Source: Streptomyces sp. ISL-10
GTDB lineage: Bacteria; Actinomycetota; Actinomycetes; Streptomycetales; Streptomycetaceae
DNA length: 64,000 nt
Assembly (NCBI RefSeq): GCF_018614575.1
Contig: NZ_JAGGOJ010000007.1
Coordinates: 186,001 to 250,000 of the forward strand
Direction: 5' to 3'
The notes beneath the pieces were generated by a model. That model saw nothing but the letters and a program-made list of their open reading frames with translations, did not search any database and was not told the DNA's origin. Below are positions 8,036-15,660 of the stretch, one piece after another; positions within the stretch are counted from its first letter, which is position 1; every line of letters begins with the position of its first letter. Both the position numbers and the translations under genes were made by a program.

Positions 8036-8788
8036 ATGAGCAGCAACTCCGAGGGTTTGCGCGCGCTGGAGGAGCAGCGACTGGGACCGGTACTGCGCCG
8101 CAGGGGACAGGTCCAGCCGACCACCACCGATCAGCGGCTGCTGGACACCGAAGGCGACTCCCAGTGGGTGCACACCGACCCCTGGCGGGTCATGCGCATC
8201 CAGTCGGAGTTCGTCGAAGGCTTCGGCGCACTCGCCGAACTGCCCAGCGCCATCAGCGTTTTCGGCTCCGCCCGCACCCTTGCCGGCACGCCGGAGTACG
8301 AGGTGGGCGTGCAGCTCGGCAGGGCGCTGGTCGGCGCGGGCTTCGCGGTGATCACCGGCGGCGGCCCGGGCGCCATGGAGGCGGCGAACAAGGGCGCCCG
8401 GGAGGCCAAGGGCATCTCCGTCGGCCTCGGCATCGAGCTGCCCTTCGAGCAGGGCATCAACCCGCACGTCGACATCGGCGTGAACTTCCGCTACTTCTTC
8501 GTCCGCAAGACGATGTTCGTGAAGTACGCGCAGGGCTTCGTCGTTCTGCCCGGCGGCCTCGGCACCCTGGACGAGCTGTTCGAGGCGCTCACCCTCGTCC
8601 AGACGCGCAAGGTCACCCGCTTCCCGATCGTCCTGTTCGGCAGCGAGTACTGGGGCGGCCTGGTCGACTGGCTGCGCAGCACCGTGGTCGCACAGGGCAA
8701 GGCGTCGGAGCGTGACCTGCTGCTCTTCCATGTCACGGACGACGTGGAAGAAGCCGTGGCCATGGTCACCAAGGAGACGGGCAGGTAG
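8036..8788 (+). CDS. LOG-family protein (TIGR00730 type)
   Basis: 250 aa. The Rossmann-like core holds 'ITGGGPGAMEAANKGA' (near residue 108) and the diagnostic 'PGGLGTLDELFE' (near 171), the PGGxGTxxE motif of LONELY GUY proteins. These hydrolyse cytokinin riboside 5'-monophosphates or related nucleotides to base plus ribose phosphate; older annotations as lysine decarboxylase are wrong for this family. The N-terminal ~60 residues, with 'QWVHTDPWRVMRIQSEFVEG', are typical of the actinobacterial long form. ATG with GGAGGGAG nine bases upstream; a TACCCT about 40 bases upstream may be the -10. The neighbour order dapE-LOG-folP2 is also seen in mycobacteria (Rv1202, Rv1205, Rv1207). Confidence 0.9.
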   Translation: MSSNSEGLRALEEQRLGPVLRRRGQVQPTTTDQRLLDTEGDSQWVHTDPWRVMRIQSEFVEGFGALAELPSAISVFGSARTLAGTPEYEVGVQLGRALVGAGFAVITGGGPGAMEAANKGAREAKGISVGLGIELPFEQGINPHVDIGVNFRYFFVRKTMFVKYAQGFVVLPGGLGTLDELFEALTLVQTRKVTRFPIVLFGSEYWGGLVDWLRSTVVAQGKASERDLLLFHVTDDVEEAVAMVTKETGR

Positions 8789-8859
8789 GCCCGTTCGTCA
8801 CGCCCGCCCCGACCCGGCATGCTCCGGACGCCTACGGCGGCGTGCCGGGCGGACGGCCG

Positions 8860-9720
8860 TCAGGCCAGACCGCGCCGGGCGACCTTGGGCGGACGCCGGC
8901 CCGCGATCGACGCCACCATGTCGAGCACCTGCTTGGTCTCGGCCACCTCGTGCACCCGGTACACCTGCGCACCGAGCCAGGCCGAGACCGCGGTCGTCGC
9001 CAGCGTGCCGAGCACCCGCTCCTTGACCGGCTTGTCGAGCGTCTCGCCGACGAAGTCCTTGTTCGACAGCGAGACCAGCACCGGCCAGCCCGTCCGCGTC
9101 ATCTCGTCCAGTCTGCGGGTGGCCTCCAGGCTGTGCCGGGTGTTCTTCCCGAAGTCGTGCCCGGGATCGATCATGATCCCGTCCCGGCGCACGCCCAGCT
9201 CGACCGCCCGCTCGGCGAGAGAGACCGTGACCCGCAGGATGTCCGCCATCACGTCGTCGTAGGCGACCCGGTGCGGCCGCGTACGGGGCTCGGCGCCGCC
9301 CGCGTGCGTGCACACCAGACCCGCGCCGTACCGCGCCGCGACCTCCGCGAGCCGGGGGTCCACCCCGCCCCACGCGTCGTTGATCACATCCGCCCCCGCC
9401 ACGCACACGGCCTCGCCCACCTCGTGCCGCCAGGTGTCGACGCTGATCACCACGTCGGGGTGCCGGCGGCGGACCTCGGCCACGAAGCCGACCGTGCGCC
9501 GCGCCTCCTCGTCGGCGCTCACCTCCTCGCCGGGGCCCGCCTTCACCCCGCCGATGTCGATGATGGCCGCACCCTCGGCCACCGCCTGCTCGACCCGGGA
9601 GAGCGCGGGCTCGTCGCGGAACGTGGCGCCCTGGTCGTAGAACGAGTCGGGCGTCCGGTTCACGATCGCCATGATCACCGGCTCGTGCGCGTCGAACTCG
9701 CGCCGTCCCAGCCGCAGCAT
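8860..9720 (-). CDS. folP2: FolP2-like dihydropteroate synthase paralogue
   Basis: 286 aa, TIM-barrel dihydropteroate synthase family. Family marks are 'MAIVNRTPDSFYDQG' at the N-terminus, 'SVDTWRHEVGEAV', 'DVINDAWGG', 'DPGHDFGKN' and the C-terminal 'YRVHEV' (the Arg-x-His that normally holds pABA). The usual 'DIGGxSTRPG' loop instead reads 'DIGGVKAGPG', so the Ser-Thr-Arg part of the second substrate loop is gone. This matches mycobacterial FolP2 (Rv1207), which is reported not to replace true dihydropteroate synthase. A second, genuine folP would be expected elsewhere, in the folate operon. So the fold assignment is firm, but folate synthesis activity is doubtful. The gene is convergent with the LOG gene and divergent from the DivIVA-like gene. 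Confidence 0.85.
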   Translation of the reverse strand: MLRLGRREFDAHEPVIMAIVNRTPDSFYDQGATFRDEPALSRVEQAVAEGAAIIDIGGVKAGPGEEVSADEEARRTVGFVAEVRRRHPDVVISVDTWRHEVGEAVCVAGADVINDAWGGVDPRLAEVAARYGAGLVCTHAGGAEPRTRPHRVAYDDVMADILRVTVSLAERAVELGVRRDGIMIDPGHDFGKNTRHSLEATRRLDEMTRTGWPVLVSLSNKDFVGETLDKPVKERVLGTLATTAVSAWLGAQVYRVHEVAETKQVLDMVASIAGRRPPKVARRGLA

Positions 9721-9839
9721 CCGCAGTTTCCTCCTCAGATCGTCCGCCCTGCGACCCTACTGTCAGTGTCCCGTGGCACGATCGGCACGGGACGGTTTCC
9801 ACCCGGGGTGTCCCCGGGTCTTCGGGGAGAGGGTCGCTC

Positions 9840-10193
9840 GTGTTCTTGTTCTTGCTGATCGCGATGGTCGTGGTCGTCGCCGCGGTCACGCTCGCCGTGG
9901 TCGGCGGCGGCGACAGCGCGGCCCTGCCCGATGCGGCGCCGGAGCAGCCGGCCGACCCCCTGCCGCTGCACCGCCCTGTGGGCCGCGCCGACCTCGACGC
10001 CCTGCGCCTGCCCGTGTCCCCCCGGGGATACCGGATGGTGGACGTCGACGACGTCCTGGACCGGCTCGGGGCCGAGCTCGCCGAGCGGGACGCGCGCATC
10101 GCCGAGCTGGAGTCGGCGCTGGCCGGTGCACAGACGACGGCGGGTGACCGCCGCGACCTGTTCACCAAGCCGGGCGAGGAGACGGACCGATGA
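9840..10193 (+). CDS. DivIVA-domain membrane protein
   Basis: 117 aa. Residues 1-23 are a membrane helix ('FLFLLIAMVVVVAAVTLAVV'). A short linker is followed by 'SPRGYRMVDVDDVLDRLG', the membrane-binding/first-coil signature of DivIVA proteins, and then a short coiled coil ('LAERDARIAELESALAG'). Full-length DivIVA has a much longer coil, so this is the short anchored form found next to tag in actinobacteria (Rv1209 in M. tuberculosis). It may mark the membrane or septum, but its role is not known. GTG start with GGGGAGAGGG upstream. The stop overlaps the tag start by 4 bases (ATGA), so the two are translationally coupled. Confidence 0.8.
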   Translation: MFLFLLIAMVVVVAAVTLAVVGGGDSAALPDAAPEQPADPLPLHRPVGRADLDALRLPVSPRGYRMVDVDDVLDRLGAELAERDARIAELESALAGAQTTAGDRRDLFTKPGEETDR

Positions 10194-10777
10194 CGGGCGG
10201 TGCCCTGCCCGGCCCCGACGGCGCACCGCGCTGCCCCTGGGGCCTGTCCTCCGAGGACTACCTGGCGTACCACGACGAGGAATGGGGCCGGCCCGTCCAC
10301 GGCGACGACGCCCTGTTCGAGCGGCTCTGCCTGGAGGCCTTCCAGTCCGGCCTCTCCTGGATCACGATCCTGCGCCGCCGAGAGGGCTTCCGCACGGCCT
10401 TCGACGGCTTCAAGATCGCGTCCGTCGCGGCGTTCACCGACGCCGACGAGGAGCGCCTCCTCGCCGACGCCGGGATCATCCGCAACCGCGCCAAGATCGA
10501 GGCGGCCGTGGCCAACGCGCGCGTGCTCGCCGACTGGCCCGCCGGCGAGCTCGACGCGCTCATCTGGTCCTACGCCCCCGACGCCGCACAGCGCCCCGTC
10601 CCCCGGACGCTCGCCGATGTGGCGCCCGTCAGCGACGAGTCCACCGCGCTGGCCAAGTCGCTCAAGAAGCGCGGCCTGCGCTTCATAGGCCCGACGACGG
10701 CGTACGCGCTGATGCAGGCATGCGGCCTGGTCGACGACCACCTCGCCGACTGCGTGGCCCGCGGCCGCCGGGGCTGA
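10190..10777 (+). CDS. tag: DNA-3-methyladenine glycosylase I
   Basis: 195 aa, Tag family. It removes 3-methyladenine from alkylated DNA, opening base-excision repair. The zinc ligands keep the spacing of E. coli Tag: C15 and H28 ('CPWGLSSEDYLAYHDEEWG', 13 apart) and H184/C188 near the C-terminus ('DDHLADC', 4 apart). The central 'LCLEAFQSGLSWITILRRR' is the family's base-binding helix with the catalytic Glu in 'LEAFQ'. ATG overlaps the stop of the DivIVA-like gene. The gene converges on an enoyl-CoA hydratase gene across a 262-base gap containing a weak hairpin. Confidence 0.93.
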   Translation: MTGGALPGPDGAPRCPWGLSSEDYLAYHDEEWGRPVHGDDALFERLCLEAFQSGLSWITILRRREGFRTAFDGFKIASVAAFTDADEERLLADAGIIRNRAKIEAAVANARVLADWPAGELDALIWSYAPDAAQRPVPRTLADVAPVSDESTALAKSLKKRGLRFIGPTTAYALMQACGLVDDHLADCVARGRRG

Positions 10778-10819
10778 GCCGTATCCGCAACGTCTCACCT
10801 GGCTCGCGACGCCCGGCTC

Positions 10820-10856
10820 CCCATGGCCTCCGGCGCCGTAGCCCTGCGGCCATGGG
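10820..10856. terminator. Hairpin after tag
   Basis: CCCATGGCC at 10820-10828 pairs perfectly with 10848-10856, enclosing a 19-base GC-rich loop. It lies 43 bases after the tag stop in a 262-base convergent gap (10778-11039). The rest of that gap has skewed GC-rich sequence but no gene I can support. Confidence 0.4.
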
Positions 10857-11039
10857 AGGCGCCCCACGCTGCGCGGGCCAAAGACCGAGTAGCTCCGCGA
10901 CGAGGGCTTCCGGCCGCCTCACCGATCTGCGACCGGCTCGGCCGCGGAAGCCCCGTAGCCCTTCCGGCACGGTGGGATCCCCGGCACCGACGCCGCGGAC
11001 CGCGCCCTGCGGGCGGACGACCATACGGCGCGAATACTC

Positions 11040-11840
11040 CTAGCGGCCCAGGTACCTGGGCGCTTCCTTCGCCAGGAAGGCCTGCACGGCGATCGCGTGG
11101 TCCTCGGAGGCACCCGCCTTCGCCTGGAGCTCCTCCTCCTTGTCCAGCGCCTCGCTGAGCGAACGGTCCGCGCCGTACGCGAGCGACTCCTTGAGCGCGG
11201 CGTACGCGACGGTCGGCCCCTCGGCCAGCCCCCGGGCCACGGCCGCGGCCTCCGCCGCCAGCTCGTCGGCCGGGACGAGGCGGTTCGCGATGCCCCAGTC
11301 GTACGCCTCCTGGGCGGAGAACGAGCGCGGGAAAAGCAGCAGATCGGCGGCCCGGCTCCGGCCGATCAGCCGGGGCAGCGTCCATGAGACGCCGGAGTCC
11401 GCGGTCAGCGCCACACCCGCGAACGACGTCGTGAACTTGGCGGTGTCGGCGACGATCCGGTAATCGGCGGCGAGCGCGAAGCCGAGACCCGCGCCGGCGG
11501 CCACGCCGTTGATGCCCGCGACGACCGGCTTCGGCATCCCGGCGAGGGCGCGGACGATCGGGTTGTAGTGCTCGCGCACCGTGCTCATGGTCTGGCTGCT
11601 GCCCGTCTCCCGGTCGGCGGCGAGCAGCTCCACATGCTCCTTGAGGTCCTGCCCCACGCAGAACGCCTTGCCCGTCGCCGTGAGCAGCACCGCGCGCACG
11701 GCGGGATCGGCCGCGGCCGCCTGAGCGGCGTCGCGCAGCGCGACCTTCGCCTCGACGTTCATGGCGTTCATGGCCTCGGGCCGGTTGATCGTGATCGTCG
11801 CGAGTCCGTCGTTCACGTCGTACAGCACGGCGTCGGCCAT
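11040..11840 (-). CDS. Enoyl-CoA hydratase/isomerase family protein
   Basis: 266 aa, crotonase fold. Family marks are 'TINRPEAMNAMN' at the N-terminus, 'KAFCVGQDLKEH' and 'AGINGVAAGAGLGFALAADYRI', the two backbone segments that form the oxyanion hole for the CoA thioester. The usual catalytic Glu pair is not obvious: 'TTSFAGVALTADSGVSWTLPRLIG' has Asp where hydratases have Glu. That pattern is found in the PaaG/PaaB-like isomerases and ring hydratases, so it may be an isomerase rather than a beta-oxidation hydratase. Start ATG at 11840 with AAAGGGG upstream. It is monocistronic and convergent with tag. It has no obvious link to its neighbours. Confidence 0.88.
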   Translation of the reverse strand: MADAVLYDVNDGLATITINRPEAMNAMNVEAKVALRDAAQAAAADPAVRAVLLTATGKAFCVGQDLKEHVELLAADRETGSSQTMSTVREHYNPIVRALAGMPKPVVAGINGVAAGAGLGFALAADYRIVADTAKFTTSFAGVALTADSGVSWTLPRLIGRSRAADLLLFPRSFSAQEAYDWGIANRLVPADELAAEAAAVARGLAEGPTVAYAALKESLAYGADRSLSEALDKEEELQAKAGASEDHAIAVQAFLAKEAPRYLGR

Positions 11841-12030
11841 GGCGGGTCCCCTTTGCGGTCAGGACGGCAGTGTCGAGGCCCAGCATGGCGGAGATCACCG
11901 GGTCAGGACATGTGACCTGCGTCAAAGAATCCTCGTCGCGACGGCTGCGGACGGTGGCGAAGTATCGCAGGCGGATCGCCGAATTGGGTGGTTTTGCGAG
12001 AGCGCGTTGCGTAAGCGATGCCGACTGATG

Positions 12031-12061
12031 TTGGTCTTTGGGTCCCGCCATGCGGGATAAT
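12031..12061 (+). promoter_or_regulatory. Probable housekeeping promoter of the DUF3117 gene, with an overlapping dyad
   Basis: TTGGTC (12031-12036) and GATAAT (12056-12061) are separated by 19 bases, close to the vegetative sigma consensus. A small perfect dyad CCCGC-CAT-GCGGG (12044-12056) abuts the -10 and could be an operator. The leader to the ATG at 12153 would be about 85 bases. The rest of the gap between the enoyl-CoA hydratase start and this gene (11841-12152) shows no coding sequence. Confidence 0.5.
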
Positions 12062-12152
12062 GGCCTGGAAGCAATGTGTTCGATGCCGGTGACACAGCAC
12101 CTCTCATGGGGCCGCCGGCTGCGATGAGCTGGTTTCAGGAAGGGGAACGAGC

Positions 12153-12320
12153 ATGGCGGCCATGAAGCCGCGGACGGGCGACGGCCCGCTCGAGGTGACC
12201 AAGGAGGGGCGGGGCATCGTCATGCGCGTTCCGCTCGAAGGCGGCGGTCGGCTTGTTGTCGAGCTGACTCCGGACGAAGCGAACGCGCTGGGCGACGAGC
12301 TCAAGAAGGTCGTCGGCTGA
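12153..12320 (+). CDS. DUF3117 small protein, 55 aa
   Basis: A very small acidic-basic protein starting 'MAAMKPRTGDGPLEVTKEG' and ending 'ELTPDEANALGDELKKVVG'. This is the highly conserved actinobacterial DUF3117 family (Rv1211 in M. tuberculosis). It looks like a compact beta-sheet plus one helix, with no cysteine and no membrane segment. The function is unknown. ATG with AGGAAGGGGAA upstream, its own promoter and a classical terminator, so it is a single-gene transcript that may be strongly expressed. As in mycobacteria, it lies near tag and upstream of the O-methyltransferase/sigE block. Confidence 0.9.
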   Translation: MAAMKPRTGDGPLEVTKEGRGIVMRVPLEGGGRLVVELTPDEANALGDELKKVVG

Positions 12321-12335
12321 CACGCCCTGATCTTT

Positions 12336-12380
12336 CGCACTGCCCCGGGCACGAAGGTGCCGGGGCAGTGCGTTTTTTTT
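12336..12380 (+). terminator. Strong intrinsic terminator with T8 run
   Basis: A stem of about 16 base pairs with one bulged G (12336-12352 with 12357-12372), a GAAG loop and then eight T residues. An uninterrupted T8 after the stem is unusual in this genome, where most hairpins lack a T-run. Confidence 0.95.
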
Positions 12381-12399
12381 GGGGCGTTCCGGCAGGCTG

Positions 12400-13040
12400 C
12401 GACGCCCACGCGGCGAGGGCGCCGCGGCTCACCTGCGGCGGCGCTGCATGGCGATGAGCGCCGCGCTCGCCCTGCGGCGGGCCGCGCTGTGCTGTGGCGT
12501 CAGCACACGGCCGGCCGGCCGGACGGGCCGCACGGCCCACGAGCGCTCCGCGGCAGTGCCCCACGGCGCCGAGCGCCAAGGGTCACCCCCGGCCGCAGAC
12601 CGCAGGTCCCACGAGCGTGCCGCCGCTCGTCTTCGGCGGGGTGACAGGACGAGGGCCGCGCTCACCTGCGGCAGCGGAGCATGGCCACGAGGGTGCCGTG
12701 CTCACCTCGGCTGGGCCGCACGGCCACGAGGGCTGCGGCTCACTTGCGGCGTGGGCCCCATGGCGACGAGCGCCGCGCTCACTTGCGGCGTGGGCCGCAT
12801 GGCCACGAGGGCCAAGGCTCCCGTGATGCGGGCCCCGCGGCCGACGAGCGCACTCACCTGTGGCGGGGCTGTGCGGCGACGGGGGCCAAGTTCCCTGTGG
12901 CGGGGCCGTATGTCCATGAGGGTGCCGCGCTCACCCCAGGCAGCGCTGCATGGCGGTGAGGGCCGCGCTCACTGCGGCGTGGGCCGCATGGCCGGGCCGC
13001 ACCCCCCAAGAGCGCGCAGCGCTCACCCGCGGCGGACCGC
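12400..13040. repeat. Degenerate ~39-base tandem repeats derived from the 3' end of the O-methyltransferase gene
   Basis: On the minus strand about ten units of 36-40 bases follow one another. The approximate consensus is RTGCGGCCCACGCCGCA, then GTGAGCGCGGC, then CTCGTGGCC. The clearest units lie at about 12660-13030; the part from 12480 to 12640 is more worn. The last codons of the methyltransferase (TGC GCG GTC CGC CGC GGG TGA GCG) match the first unit, so the gene's stop codon belongs to the array. Units differ by many substitutions, so the array is old or degenerates fast. No gene with convincing codon bias lies inside it. Confidence 0.7.
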
Positions 13041-13658
13041 GCAGAGCAGGCCGTCGCCCACCGGGAGCAGGGTCGGGAGCAGCTCCGAGCTCTCCCGGAC
13101 CGTACGCAGCAGCTCCCGCACCCGCAGCACCTCCGACGGCTGGGCCGCCGAGTCCACCGTGCGGCCGTCCGCGAAGACGCCCTCGAAGCAGACGAGCCCG
13201 CCCGGACGCAGCAGGCGCAACGATTCAGCGAGGTAGTCCAGCGACTCCGTACGGTCCCCGTCGCAGAAGACGAGGTCGTATCCGCCGTCGGCCAGCCGCG
13301 GCAGCACGTCCAGCGCACCGCCCGGGATGAAGCGCGCGCGGTTCCCCGCGAAGCCCGCCGCGCGGAACGCCTCCCGCGCGAACTGCTGGCGCTCCGGCTC
13401 CAGATCGACCGTGGTCAGCACACCATCGGGCCGCATGCCCTGGAGGAGATAGATCCCCGAAACGCCGGTCCCGGTCCCGATCTCCGCGACGGCCTTGGCG
13501 TCGGCGGCGGCCGCCAGCAGGCGCAGCGCGGAGCCGGTGCCGGGCGACACCGAGGGCAGCCCTGCCTCCCGGGCCCGCTCCCGGGCCCAGCGCAGAGCGT
13601 CGTCCTCGGCGACAAAGGCGTCGGCGAACGCCCAGCTCGTCTGCCGGTTGGCGGTAAT
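13023..13658 (-). CDS. SAM-dependent O-methyltransferase, probable ATT start
   Basis: 211 aa from the chosen start. A class I methyltransferase: motif I 'AVAEIGTGTGVSGIYLLQG' binds S-adenosylmethionine, 'LTTVDLEPERQQFAREAF' holds the acidic ribose ligand, and 'YDLVFCDGDRTESLDYL' is the metal-binding segment of the O-methyltransferase 3 group. The substrate is unknown. The family begins 'ITxNRQTSWAFADAFVAEDE'. Here that Ile is ATT, with AGGAG exactly six bases upstream and no ATG, GTG or TTG nearby; the next in-frame ATG (13769) would add 37 residues unlike the family. An ATT start is therefore likely. As in mycobacteria (Rv1220c), it is divergent from the ECF sigma gene. Its 3' end merges into a tandem repeat array. 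Confidence 0.85.
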   Translation of the reverse strand: MTANRQTSWAFADAFVAEDDALRWARERAREAGLPSVSPGTGSALRLLAAAADAKAVAEIGTGTGVSGIYLLQGMRPDGVLTTVDLEPERQQFAREAFRAAGFAGNRARFIPGGALDVLPRLADGGYDLVFCDGDRTESLDYLAESLRLLRPGGLVCFEGVFADGRTVDSAAQPSEVLRVRELLRTVRESSELLPTLLPVGDGLLCAVRRG

Positions 13659-13710
13659 GACCCTCTCCTGTCCCCGTAGGTGGCGCGACGCTGACTGTAT
13701 CCGCTGCGCC

Positions 13711-13738
13711 GGGAACCCGCAGATGGGACCGGACGTTG
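13711..13738 (+). promoter_or_regulatory. Candidate autoregulated ECF sigma promoter
   Basis: GGGAACC at 13711-13717 and CGTTG at 13734-13738 are 16 bases apart. This matches the GGAAC / GTT promoter pattern used by SigE-type ECF sigma factors. It lies about 100 bases before the ATG at 13842 of the sigma gene itself, so the sigma factor probably activates its own operon. A second AT-rich patch at 13804-13817 (GTAAAAATTCTTAT) might be a housekeeping -10. Confidence 0.6.
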
Positions 13739-13841
13739 GAGAAGGACGGGGGGAGTTGGGGGGGAGCACATGGATCGAGGCCGGCAGCAGGACCCAAATC
13801 CACGTAAAAATTCTTATCCGGAGCTAACGGGCGAGGTGGCT

Positions 13842-14612
13842 ATGGTAGGGGCTCCACTGGACACCACCAGAGCTGACAGGGGAGGTGCGGCTGCACCTGC
13901 GGATCGGACCGGAGTGCTCAGGCGCTTCCTCAGGTCGGTGGGTGAGCCCAAATCCGTGACCAACATTGCTGACCGTTCCGTGCCCTCCGACTCCGTAGCC
14001 ACCGCGACCTTCGCATCGGATGCGGAATCGCAGGCGTGGACCCCTCCCACCTGGGAGGAGATCGTCAGCACGCACAGCGCTCGGGTCTACCGCCTGGCCT
14101 ACCGCCTCACGGGGAACCAGCACGACGCCGAAGACCTCACCCAGGAGGTGTTCGTCCGCGTCTTCCGCTCGCTGTCGACGTACACCCCCGGCACGTTCGA
14201 GGGCTGGCTCCACCGCATCACGACCAACCTCTTCCTGGACATGGTCCGCCGCAAGCAGCGCATCCGCTTCGACGCCCTCGGCGACGACGCGGCCGAGCGC
14301 CTGCCCAGCCGCGAGCCGTCCCCCCAGCAGGTCTTCAACGACACCCACTTCGACGCCGATGTCCAGCAGGCGCTGGACACCCTCGCACCGGAGTTCCGCG
14401 CCGCCGTGGTGCTCTGTGACATCGAGGGGCTGTCGTACGAGGAGATCGCCGCGACCCTGGGCGTGAAGCTCGGCACCGTTCGCAGCCGTATCCACCGCGG
14501 CCGCTCGCATCTGCGCAAGGCCCTGCAGCACCGGTCTCCCGAGGCCCGTGCCGAGCAGCAGCGGCAGCCGGCGGGTGTGGTCTGCCTTGCCGTGGAGGGC
14601 GGGACGGCGTGA
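13842..14612 (+). CDS. sigE: ECF RNA polymerase sigma factor, SigE type
   Basis: 256 aa. Region 2 runs from '[16 protein letters not shown]' through '[17 protein letters not shown]' (core binding) to '[19 protein letters not shown]' (-10 recognition). Region 4 contains '[20 protein letters not shown]', the helix-turn-helix for the -35. The N-terminal ~70 residues are a variable basic extension. An ATG at 13770 also has a purine-rich site (GGGGGGAG) and would add 24 residues; I prefer 13842 with GAGG five bases upstream, but two products are possible, as described for mycobacterial SigE. It overlaps the anti-sigma gene by 4 bases. With HtrA and TatB downstream, it should direct the cell-envelope stress response, probably from its own promoter at 13711-13738. 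It is distinct from the classical Streptomyces sigE/cseABC operon, which is not visible here. Confidence 0.9.
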   Translation: MVGAPLDTTRADRGGAAAPADRTGVLRRFLRSVGEPKSVTNIADRSVPSDSVATATFASDAESQAWTPPTWEEIVSTHSARVYRLAYRLTGNQHDAEDLTQEVFVRVFRSLSTYTPGTFEGWLHRITTNLFLDMVRRKQRIRFDALGDDAAERLPSREPSPQQVFNDTHFDADVQQALDTLAPEFRAAVVLCDIEGLSYEEIAATLGVKLGTVRSRIHRGRSHLRKALQHRSPEARAEQQRQPAGVVCLAVEGGTA

Positions 14613-15556
14613 GCGGCACCAGTCCGACCCCGGCGGAGCAGCATCTGGGGGACCGACTCGCCGCGCTTGTCGATGGCGAGCTGAAACACGACGTGCGCGA
14701 CCGTGTCCTCGCGCATCTGGCGACCTGCCCCAAGTGCAAGGCGGAGGCGGACGCCCAGCGCCGACTGAAGAGCGTCTTCGCGCAGTCCGCGCCGCCGCCG
14801 CTGTCCGAGGGGCTGCTCGCCCGGCTCCAGGGCCTGCCGGCGGAGCCCAGTGTCGACGACGACCGCGGGGGCCCCTTCGGTGGCCGCTCCGGCGACGGTG
14901 CGCTCGGAGCTCTGAACCCGTCCGCGGGACATACCCGCGAACCGCGCGGGGAGACCTTCGGGTACGTCCCCGGGGGCGCGCACGCGGCCGTCCTGCCGGG
15001 AGCGGGCGGCGGCTTCCGCATTCACGAGGTGGGCCGCGGGGACGCTGAGCGCTCGCCATGGCGCGGCAGACGTTTCGCGTTCGCCGCGGCCAGCGCCGTG
15101 TCCTTCGCCGCCATCGCGCTCGGCGGAGCCGTCCCCCTGGACGTCTCCGGTGAGACGAGCGCTCGTGGCCAGGGCGCCGGCAGCAAGGTGACCCCCGTGC
15201 GCACCTCCGCCGGGCCGAGCGGATCCTCTTCCGGTGCCACGACGACCGGCGGCGTGGTCTCCCTGCGCGGCACGGAGGGCGACCGGCGCCGCAGCACGGT
15301 GGGCACGCCGGTCAGGCCGGGCAGCGGCCCGTTCCGCGCCGTCGCGCCCACAGCACCCCCCGCCCCGCAGCACGCGCACCCGTACACCGCCGCGCTGCTC
15401 ATGTACGACTCCACCGCCCTCCCGCCGCTGATACGGCCCACGGCGTCGGCGCTCCCGCCTGCCACCGACTCCGGGGCGTCGCCGTCCGCCACCCCGGCCC
15501 CGACACATCTCGCGGCTCCGACGGCTCCTCACTCGTCGTTGGCGCCCCCGCACTGA
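14609..15556 (+). CDS. rseA: Zinc-binding anti-sigma factor, RseA type
   Basis: 315 aa. The N-terminal domain has the zinc anti-sigma signature H36-x3-C40-x2-C43 ('AHLATCPKC') after '[20 protein letters not shown]', the helix that packs against sigma region 2/4. A single likely membrane helix at residues ~153-175 ('[18 protein letters not shown]') separates it from a long external Ser/Thr/Pro/Ala-rich tail. It should hold the sigma factor at the membrane until envelope or redox stress releases it. The GTG start overlaps the sigma stop (GTGA), giving equal production. In M. tuberculosis RseA is degraded after phosphorylation; no such sites can be recognised here. Confidence 0.85.
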   Translation: MSGTSPTPAEQHLGDRLAALVDGELKHDVRDRVLAHLATCPKCKAEADAQRRLKSVFAQSAPPPLSEGLLARLQGLPAEPSVDDDRGGPFGGRSGDGALGALNPSAGHTREPRGETFGYVPGGAHAAVLPGAGGGFRIHEVGRGDAERSPWRGRRFAFAAASAVSFAAIALGGAVPLDVSGETSARGQGAGSKVTPVRTSAGPSGSSSGATTTGGVVSLRGTEGDRRRSTVGTPVRPGSGPFRAVAPTAPPAPQHAHPYTAALLMYDSTALPPLIRPTASALPPATDSGASPSATPAPTHLAAPTAPHSSLAPPH

Positions 15557-15660
15557 CGGCACCAAGGACGGGCCCCTGCGCACGGATTCGCAAACCTGGT
15601 TGAATCCTGGGTGCGTGCCCCGCGGGGGTACCGCAGTGGCCGGCAGTTTGCGGGGAGAGC

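Noticed and set aside
8036..8788. Lysine decarboxylase
   Set aside because: The PGGxGTxxE motif identifies the LOG family; the decarboxylase label is a historic error.
12400..13040. CRISPR-like array
   Set aside because: Units are degenerate, touch each other without spacers and are linked to a gene end; there are no cas genes.
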